From positions 1 through 64,000 of the forward strand of contig CAVBQS010000035.1 in assembly GCA_963597615.1 (NCBI GenBank): a DNA stretch of 64,000 bases. The letters run 5' to 3'. The notes below the pieces were generated by a model, which had not been told where the DNA came from, ran no database searches, and worked only from the letters and a program-made list of their open reading frames with translations. The DNA comes from CAKRJP01 sp963597615. GTDB taxonomy: Bacteria > Bacillota > Clostridia > Lachnospirales > Lachnospiraceae. Below, in pieces: positions 63,191 to 64,000 of the stretch (position 1 is the stretch's first letter; each line of letters starts with the position of its first letter). Both the position numbers and the translations under genes were made by a program.

Positions 63191-64000
63191 AACAACCCTT
63201 TCTTAAGTCCGATATTGGGAAGAGCATCGGTTGCCTCCTTAGTCTCCTCCGGAATCTCTGGTTGGCTTTCTATCTTCTCGTTGGAAGAATCTCCAGATGC
63301 CTTCTTCTTAACAATGGCATATGCATAAGTGCAAATTAACGGCTTGTCGGTACAATAAATACGAATCTCGTATACCCCTTCCTTAGCCGGGGCTGTATAA
63401 ATACCATCTGCGGAAATATCTCCACTTCCCGGCTCTGTAAGCTCGTAAGAAATAGAACAGTCCTTCATATTGTTGAACTTCACCTGGAAGTAGTAATTCT
63501 CTCTGGTCCCCATTACAACGGTCGGTGTCACAAGGCTGATAGACTGGATATTGTTCACATCCAAGTCCTCACTTGGCTGATCGGAATCGTAGCGGATTGC
63601 CACCCAACGGTAGGTGAGAACCAACATGCTGACATCCTGTTCCAACTGCAATGCCACTTGGAAGCTTCCCTTGTCATTGAATACCTTTACAGCAGTTTTC
63701 GCCGCAACATTTAAATCCCCTTCATCAAATAGGGATAAATCTCCGTAAATCGTGGTCTTAGTGTTGGTCCCAAGCATTACATTCTCTTGCAAAAATTCGT
63801 ATCCAACTTCCACATATACATTTCCGGATCCCAGTCCATGCATAACCTCACCGGAGTAGCAAATATCTCCTCTCTTTGCGTGGTCTCCTACTGGAATCTC
63901 CACAATACCGGTGGCAATCTTAGGTGCATCCACCAAGTCTCTCTTTACGCTGCTAACCTGAGGGGCCACACCTAGACTCTCTCCCTGGTGGCTAAGGAAG
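63187..64000 (-). CDS. 5'-truncated beta-rich protein at the window edge
   Basis: The frame stays open to the end of the window: codons upstream of 63969 read ...FLSHQGESLG without stop, so the GTG at 63969 is not the real start and the N-terminus lies outside. About 270 residues are visible. Features are a beta-rich first part (VYVEVGYEF, SLFDEGDLNVAAKT, SMLVLTYRWVAI), an Ig-like segment (about residues 145-215 of the visible part) and a charged tail. I do not recognise the family. It is the first gene seen of the CIS array. Confidence 0.6.
   Translation of the reverse strand, partial: FLSHQGESLGVAPQVSSVKRDLVDAPKIATGIVEIPVGDHAKRGDICYSGEVMHGLGSGNVYVEVGYEFLQENVMLGTNTKTTIYGDLSLFDEGDLNVAAKTAVKVFNDKGSFQVALQLEQDVSMLVLTYRWVAIRYDSDQPSEDLDVNNIQSISLVTPTVVMGTRENYYFQVKFNNMKDCSISYELTEPGSGDISADGIYTAPAKEGVYEIRIYCTDKPLICTYAYAIVKKKASGDSSNEKIESQPEIPEETKEATDALPNIGLKKGLL

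Noticed and set aside
63187..63969. Complete 260-residue gene starting at GTG 63969
   Set aside because: The frame continues upstream to the window edge without a stop and no ribosome binding site precedes the GTG.
31547..64000. Integrated prophage or R-type pyocin-like element
   Set aside because: No integrase, capsid, portal, terminase, holin or lysin gene and no att-like repeats; AAA+, DUF4255 cap and LysM-family connectors point to an eCIS-type system.
31547..64000. Type VI secretion system
   Set aside because: No TssJLM membrane complex or ClpV; tail proteins resemble Afp/PVC parts and the host appears monoderm.
1..64000. CRISPR array, tRNA, rRNA or insertion sequence
   Set aside because: No regularly spaced direct repeats, no cloverleaf-like sequence, no rRNA sequence and no transposase frame were seen.

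Overview
The window looks like a chromosomal segment of a low-GC, anaerobic, monoderm Firmicute, most likely a Lachnospiraceae-type Clostridium. The evidence is a bifunctional AdhE, a rubredoxin-first rubrerythrin next to a PerR/Fur regulator, MecA, an S-box (SAM-I) riboswitch before metK, Clostridia-style Tad pilus genes, strong GGAGG ribosome binding sites and T-rich hairpin terminators. Almost all genes lie on the minus strand.

Region 1 (1-8.7 kb, minus): sigma-70-like factor, HIT hydrolase, rhomboid protease, adhE, and a heterodimeric ABC exporter. Region 2 (8.7-17.0 kb, minus): a complete Tad (Flp) pilus locus with TadZ, TadA, TadB, TadC, a tiny Flp pilin, three pseudopilin or TadE-like proteins, a prepilin peptidase and a DUF6382-like protein. 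Region 3 (17.3-31.5 kb): housekeeping genes: threonylcarbamoyl-AMP synthase, dCMP deaminase, a GH18 glycosidase, mecA, a MATE exporter, a DUF1858 protein, perR and rubrerythrin, a two-component system, metK with its riboswitch, murA and a shikimate kinase. A cluster of perfect DnaA boxes lies in the perR upstream region.

Region 4 (31.5-64 kb, minus) is one tightly packed array of about 26 genes for a contractile injection system (CIS, phage-tail-like). Its first gene runs off the right edge. In transcription order it has (a) an envelope block: a truncated beta-rich protein, a membrane-anchored protein that resembles a pseudokinase, a membrane protein with a degenerate class III cyclase domain and TPR-like tail, a MORN-repeat membrane protein, a secreted TolC-like coiled-coil protein, and a large coiled-coil protein ending in a stalk-like domain. 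Then (b) the injection machine: Pvc16/Afp16-like cap, a beta-domain protein, PAAR-like tip, sheath, tube, zinc-ribbon chaperone plus DUF6760-like ORF, second tube, a 693-residue Gln/Glu-rich protein, two paralogous tube-connector proteins without LysM, separate hub and spike, gp25, two J-like wedge proteins and a gpI-like protein. Then (c) a control block: STAS protein, orphan FtsE-like ATPase, RsbW/SpoIIAB-like kinase, the Afp15-like AAA+ ATPase, a GNAT protein and a small protein.

The most interesting reading is that the CIS is built together with a dedicated envelope complex and a partner-switching/FtsE control module. It may therefore be membrane- or cell-wall-anchored rather than freely released. 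No tail fibre and no obvious toxin or lysis gene is visible in the window. A second candidate novelty is a canonical -1 slippery heptamer (AAATTTT) with an upstream Shine-Dalgarno-like AAGGAG at the end of the chaperone gene. It would fuse this gene to the next ORF, as in phage G/GT chaperones.
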